NCBI GenBank assembly: GCA_003550325.1
Contig: QKWP01000142.1
Coordinates: forward strand, 146,063 to 210,062
Source of the DNA: Gigaspora rosea
Lineage: Eukaryota; Glomeromycota; Glomeromycetes; Diversisporales; Gigasporaceae
Direction: 5' to 3'
DNA length: 64,000 bases
In this document: positions 59,656 to 64,000 of the stretch, piece after piece
Numbering within the stretch: position 1 is the stretch's first letter
How the letters are laid out: each line of letters starts with the position of its first letter
Notes under the pieces: model-generated
Told to the model about the DNA's origin: nothing
The model's input: only the letters and a program-made list of their open reading frames with translations
Databases searched by the model: none
Made by a program: the position numbers and the translations under genes

Positions 59656-60203
59656 CAGTGCAGGAACCCTTAAATCAGCAAGTCTTATTTATGTAGCCAA
59701 ATTTTGGGTTGGGTCGGAAGTTGGTCAGAGCCTATAGAATTGCAGGAAATTTTGTAAATAAAAAAAAAACCAGAACTGCAGTGCAGGAACCCTTAATTGC
59801 AAAGTTCTATATATGCAGACAAATTTTGTGTTGGGATGGAGCCAATAGACCAATAGAAATGCAGTAAATTTAGCTAATAAAAAAAAACAAACCTAGTATA
59901 AATTAATTTTTAAAAATTTTTTATAATTTTGACCAGAATTATAATTTCTTTGGCCAGAATTATGGTAATTCTTGCCAATATTATAGTGGCCAAATTTTAG
60001 GTTTATTAATAAAAATAGATAACTTTGAAACTTTTATTAAAGTATTTAACTTAATAAATTAAAAAACAAATTATATAACTTTATTCTTAAAGTGTTTTTC
60101 TACATTTTTATAAAAAGAAAATTGTTCTAGCTATATTAGTTATTTTTGTATAATATTTTAAAAATTTTCAATTTTACTTGTTAATTTAAGAATTCCTGCA
60201 CTA
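59656..60203. mobile_element. TA-flanked element with duplicated left end
   Basis: The left end CAGTGCAGGAACCCTTAA and right end (reverse complement) TAGTGCAGGAATTCTTAA lie between TA dinucleotides. About 115 bp of the left end is repeated in tandem (second CAGTGCAGGAACCCTTAA at 59781), so the element has two left ends. Related to 20269-20608; Tc1/mariner-like by target. Confidence 0.65.
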
Positions 60204-60209
60204 TATAAA

Positions 60210-60370
60210 TAATAATAGTTGCCTTGATAAAATGATTTAGCATGATTAATAAATTTAATATTTTATAAATGCATCAAAATACAGTTGTGTATTATCAGTT
60301 ATGTGTACTTTTAATATTTTTTATAATTTATCTAATTTGGCTATTTTGTAAAATTAGTGGAACATGTGAT
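60210..60370 (-). pseudogene. Kinase gene fragment (decayed)
   Basis: Aligns with the 3' end of the kinase gene at 10850-11000: TAATAAATTTA.T.TTTTATAA, TTATGTGTACTTTTAATATT and TTTATC are retained in order on the same strand. Many C and G positions have become T or A. Confidence 0.55.
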
Positions 60371-60699
60371 GAATTTTGTTCAAATTTTGATAATTATTTT
60401 TAACAATAATTTTATAATATAATTTTGCCTGATATATTATCGCAGTATGTTTTGTACTAGCTGAAAATTATAGTCATACCTCTATACAATCACCTCATTT
60501 AGTCACAAACTCTATATAGTTACAAAGTTTTGTACAATTATATTTTTTAATATTAAAAATACCTTTATTTTTTTTAACTAGTGATCCTGCTTTTATTATA
60601 GGAGGTCATAAAAATTTACATTATTTCAGTTACAGTAAGTTGTTATGCAACATTACAATTTTCTGGCTGCTAACTAATATCCTCCTATATTTAATAAAA
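60371..60699. other. AT-rich DNA with pogo-type TIR motif
   Basis: CATACCTCTATACAATCACC followed by ATTTAGTCACAAACTCTATA at about 60476-60520 resembles pogo/Tigger-type terminal repeats. No partner end was found. Confidence 0.35.
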
Positions 60700-61130
60700 A
60701 CTCACTCGATACCAAAGTACCCAGGTGCGACCTGCTGTGACCAACTAGTTCTTCTCATACAGAGGCCTACAACTTCCTGCAAGTTATCCCTGTACTCACT
60801 AAATGGCTGCTGTTAGCCTTGTCAAAACTGCCTTTTTACTTTAAATTCTTCTTATCTAGCTTCGATAGTAGAATGATTTTACTCAAAATCTATTACAAGA
60901 AAAGAAAAGTAAAACAAAATTGAAATATAAAGGAAAGTATAAAAAGGGGAAACTACTAAACCTAATGAGATACCAAGTAAAAACAAATAAAAGAAAAAGC
61001 AACAAGATGAAAAAAACAAAGAAAAGACTAATCTCGACAAATATGAAATAAAATCTATAATCTATAAAAATTATAAATCTATATAGACGATCTACCAAGT
61101 ATTATATATTCAGTGTTAACAAAAAAAAAG
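60700..61130 (+). repeat. Dispersed A-rich repeat, copy 3
   Basis: Same block order as 35590-35990. Ends near GATCTACCAAGTATTATATA. Confidence 0.5.
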
Positions 61131-61314
61131 AAAAACAGAAACAGTAAAGTTCGCCTTGTAGCAAGGTTTGTAAGAAATTTCTGCAACCAGTCCAAAATAT
61201 CTCTAACATGTCTAAAGATGGCCAAAAAACAAAATTTTCATTTTAGTATGCACATGCGCATGCATTTTTTGCAAGCATGCATGCATGCATGTTTTGACCA
61301 AAGTTATGATTTCC

Positions 61315-61650
61315 TTTGAAGGTCTTTTAATGTTCAGTTCTCTGGCTCCAGTTTTTGATACTCTAGTTTTGGTAGCACTATCAAAGATCTTTGCTATCTT
61401 CTTACTTGGAATTTGCCAAATGTGTTTCTGTTTCTTCAGTTTCTTAAATTTGTTTATATAACAGGACACAACTACATCTGAAAGCTTCTATTTGAGATGG
61501 TCAACCAAGGCTATAGATAATATACTCAACTGATTAATAAAAAGCAGTTACCAAAATATAGATCTATTTTTTCAAAGCATTACTAGTAGGATTTAAACTC
61601 TAAACCTGGGTGACAACTTACTACTTCTCTAAGTCACTATACCCCTAGTA
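61315..61650 (-). mobile_element. tRNA-headed retroposon, copy B (decayed, 3'-truncated)
   Basis: Minus strand from about 61650: GTGACTTAGAGAAGTAGTAAG (head), AGTTTAAATCC (mutated B box), then the body shared with copy A (CAAAGATCTTTGATAGTGCT, CCAAAACTAGAGTATC). Compared with copy A, C-to-T and G-to-A changes predominate. Similarity stops near 61315. Confidence 0.75.
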
Positions 61651-61699
61651 ATTTTGTAACTTATATTTTATATTTCTATTATTCATACAACTCTTTTAA

Positions 61700-62140
61700 T
61701 TTACTATCAATTAAATAATTATAATTAATATTAAAGAATAAAATTTATTTACTATGAAGTAATAGATATAGTTATTTTAATAAAGTGATATATTATGACT
61801 AATAAGTTTACTTGTATATATTTTTTTAAAATAATTCATCTGATTTAGTCAATTCTAATAAAATACTTTTATTAATTAGCCATTTAGCAAAGATTTTACA
61901 AACTTTTGTTGCTAATAGATAGTTTAATAAATCTTTTTCTTACATTTCTTCATTAGATTTATATAGTATTGAGATGTATTTTCAATAATCATTGGCTGTA
62001 AATTATTATAAAAATTTTAATCTAAAGTTGTAGACCAAAATTCATGCTTATAAGATACAGAATTTCCATATAAAATTTCTTATATAATTATACCAAATTA
62101 ATAAATATCTAATGCTATTGAATAATAACATATATAAGAG
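61700..62140 (-). pseudogene. Kinase pseudogene fragment (decayed)
   Basis: Aligns over about 420 bp with the minus-strand kinase exon at 10830-11250 (regions encoding IYSFGIIMWEILYGKPVL through ERDPRNRPSATKICE). Shared blocks include TTTCCATATAAAATTTC and GAATAAT / AATAAATATCT.ATGCT.TTG. Differences are mostly C-to-T or G-to-A on either strand, and the frame is destroyed. Confidence 0.7.
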
Positions 62141-62842
62141 TAAAACAAAGTACTACTAGCTTCTCTATTAAATTATATGATTAAGCTTTAGTTAGTTTAC
62201 ATTGAAGTTTTTATGTTTTTGTAAAAAATTCTGTTGCAAAAGCCTTACTATTTTGTAACTACAATATACAATTAAGACTAAGTTAATTTGTATAAATTAT
62301 TATATTAGAATTATTGTGATTTTACTATAAGTTACTGTAATCACAGTATTATTTAATATTGAGGTAGGTGGCATTGAATTGTCTTGTATTGGCTATATAG
62401 TTGAGTTGACTTGTATTAGAATCATTACATTTTCTATTATGAGTTACTGTAAACATTTAGATGTTATATAATTTGTTATTCTGATAATAATAAAAAATAA
62501 GTTCGCTTGTATTAGAATTATTATTATTTCTTTCTATAAAAAATACTTTTACAAACATATTTAATACATAGTACACAGTTAAAGTTGAGTTTGTATTAAA
62601 ATTACTATGATTTATTTATATTATAAATTACTGTAAAAAAATTTTTTTATAAACTTTGTTTGCTATTATTATAATCATTATTTATAATATTAGAATAAAA
62701 AAAAGAGTACATTTTCTGGAAATTCAATAAACTTTGCTAAATACTAATAGCCCATTTCTCTAACAACCTATTTTCCTGATAGCTTATTTCTAAAAATCAC
62801 TTTCTCTAGCATCTATAGTCCTATTTTACTAACTACTACTTT
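62141..62842. other. CpG-poor AT-rich DNA
   Basis: Repeated themes such as TTGTATTAGAAT..TTA(C/T) and TTACTGTAA recur at 62280-62640, which may be a diverged tandem repeat. No gene. Confidence 0.4.
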
Positions 62843-62850
62843 CTTGACAT

Positions 62851-63319
62851 CAGCGAAAAAGATTTGAATTTTTTTTTTGTTCTTTGGGAACATAAAATGT
62901 TAAATTTATGTTCCCAAAAAATTTTTAATGTTCCTATAACTAAATCTCTCTCTCTCTCTCTCTTTCTCTCTCTTTCTTTCTCTCACTCTCACTCTCTCGC
63001 TTTCTTTTACTCTCACTCTCTCACTCACTCACTTTCTCTCTCACTCTCACTCTATTTCTCTTTCTCTCTCTTTCTTTCTCTCTCTCTATCTCTCTTTCTT
63101 TCTCTTTTTCTCTCTCTTCTTTTCTCTTTCTCTCTTCTCCTTCTCTCTTTCCCTCTTCCTCTTTCTCTCATAAAAAAAGACTATCTCTATAGGGAACACA
63201 AATTATATCTTTTATGTTCCCACTTTGTTCCTAATAGGGAACATAAATTCTAAATTTAATGTTCCTAAATTTTTTTAAATGTTCCTGGGAACACTGGGAA
63301 CATCAAATCTTTAACACTG
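62851..63319. mobile_element. hAT-like MITE with exact 8-bp TSD
   Basis: A 469-bp element flanked by CTTGACAT (62843-62850, 63320-63327). Ends CAGCG..AAAGATTTGA and (reverse complement) CAGTGTTAAAGATTTGA. Multiple TGGGAACATAAA / inverse motifs lie in both subterminal regions, and a CT-rich microsatellite fills the centre. CAGNG plus an 8-bp TSD is the hAT hallmark. No transposase. Confidence 0.88.
62945..63165. repeat. (CT)n-rich microsatellite
   Basis: TCTCTCTCTC with TTTC and CACTC interruptions for about 220 bp. The long open frame across it is a by-product. Confidence 0.95.
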
Positions 63320-63327
63320 CTTGACAT

Positions 63328-63695
63328 CCTTTTTTATTAACTTTCTATTTTATCTACATCCATTTTGCTAACAGCTATTAATAAAGCTTCACAATAGATT
63401 AGCTTTATATAAATAATTGTTGATTATTATTTAATTTGTTCATATAAAAATAATGAAAATTATTCAAATTTTTATTTAGACTATAAGAATAGCATTTTTG
63501 ATTTGCTATATAGCCAAAAAACTATAATCAAAATGTAAAAAACTTAAATAAGATAATCATAATTAATCTACTACTATCTTTATGAATTAATAATTAGTTG
63601 TTATTTATTTATATATATATATTATTATTATTTTAAAAAAAATATCTGATTTTTGTTTGTATTTTTTGAAATTAAATATGAATAATATTAATAAT
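63328..63695. other. AT-rich DNA
   Basis: (TA)n-type tract at about 63605-63630. No gene. Confidence 0.5.
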
Positions 63696-64000
63696 AGGGT
63701 GTGGCGCCTTAGAGAAGTGGTCAAGGTGTCACCCCCAAGCGGCAGGTTGATAGTTCGAATCCCACTGGCGACGTTTTGAAGTTAAATCTGCGTTCGGTGA
63801 TTGTGGCTTATGAGCGGTTGGGTGCTAAACCTGTAACCTTGTTCCACCATCTTGAATGGGAGCCTGCGGGCGCAATGATGTATGTGTTACATCGCAAATC
63901 CAGGGAACCAGAAAAAACCCACAAGAACCCGTTTGGCAAGACCCGAGTTAGGAGGTAGTGAAAATCGGTCCTACGGTATGCACCAGAGAAGGCGGATACT
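63696..64000 (+). mobile_element. tRNA-headed retroposon, copy C (runs off the window)
   Basis: Head GGTGTGGCGCCTTAGAGAAG, CACCCCCAAGCGGCAGGTT, B box AGTTCGAATCC (63752-63762), then body matching copy A (GCGGTTGGGT, CCATCTTGAATGGGAGCC, TTTGGCAAGACCCGAGT). CpGs are retained, so it is younger than copy B. The short frame in it does not match that of copy A. Confidence 0.75.

Noticed and set aside
62864-63253. 129-codon plus-strand frame rich in Leu/Ser
   Set aside because: It is the translation of a CT microsatellite inside a hAT-like MITE.
63697-63775. A genuine tRNA gene
   Set aside because: B box and A-box-like motifs are present, but the acceptor ends pair poorly and the same unit begins two other retroposon copies.

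Overview
This looks like nuclear DNA from a filamentous or early-diverging fungus. The best match to what I know is an arbuscular-mycorrhizal fungus of the Rhizophagus (Glomeromycotina) type. The evidence is very AT-rich DNA, short GT-AG introns (about 60-145 bp), kinase genes joined to long Sel1 repeat tracts, a BTB-TLDc gene, scattered TTAGGG telomere-type motifs, and a very high load of small non-autonomous transposons. Genus level is inference; no marker gene is present. One N (22948) and several one-base slips in A-runs suggest a draft assembly.

Genes are few. (1) 5672-6076 (+) encodes a small acidic protein of unknown function. (2) 13465-10766 (-) has about 13 Sel1 repeats followed by a protein kinase with intact catalytic motifs; a frame-preserving intron suggests one Sel1-kinase gene, although frameshifts interrupt both parts. 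(3) 49594-49326 (-) is a small two-exon gene or gene relic. (4) 39389-45583 (+) is a five-exon gene for a 1957-residue protein: a degenerate pseudokinase followed by 40 Sel1 repeats. (5) 55040-53105 (-) is a complete six-exon SLC17-like major-facilitator transporter. (6) 57090-58878 (+) is a BTB-BACK-TLDc protein. The two Sel1/kinase genes carry the modules in opposite order and probably belong to a rapidly changing signalling/scaffold family.

The rest is a mosaic of mobile DNA. Many elements can be delimited by terminal inverted repeats (TIRs) and target-site duplications (TSDs): hAT-like (8-bp TSD) at 15.4, 46.3 and 62.9 kb and probably 1.9 kb; TA-inserting Tc1/mariner-like at 20.3, 32.0, 34.9, 55.5 and 59.7 kb; MULE-type (9-bp TSD) at 8.0/9.3 kb and 19.2/31.3 kb; and a 125-bp family with 5-bp TSDs at 18.4/33.4 kb. 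There are large fold-back elements, a satellite of about 149 bp period (17.5-18.7 kb), and three copies of a retroposon with a tRNA-like head. One of these has an A-rich tail and a 17-bp TSD.

At large scale, roughly 17-37 kb and 59-63.7 kb are CpG-poor, full of decayed genes (a MULE transposase, kinase fragments, a pogo-like tail) whose stops often look like glutamine or arginine codons changed by C-to-T. CpG-richer blocks lie between. This fits long-term cytosine methylation and deamination of a repeat compartment.
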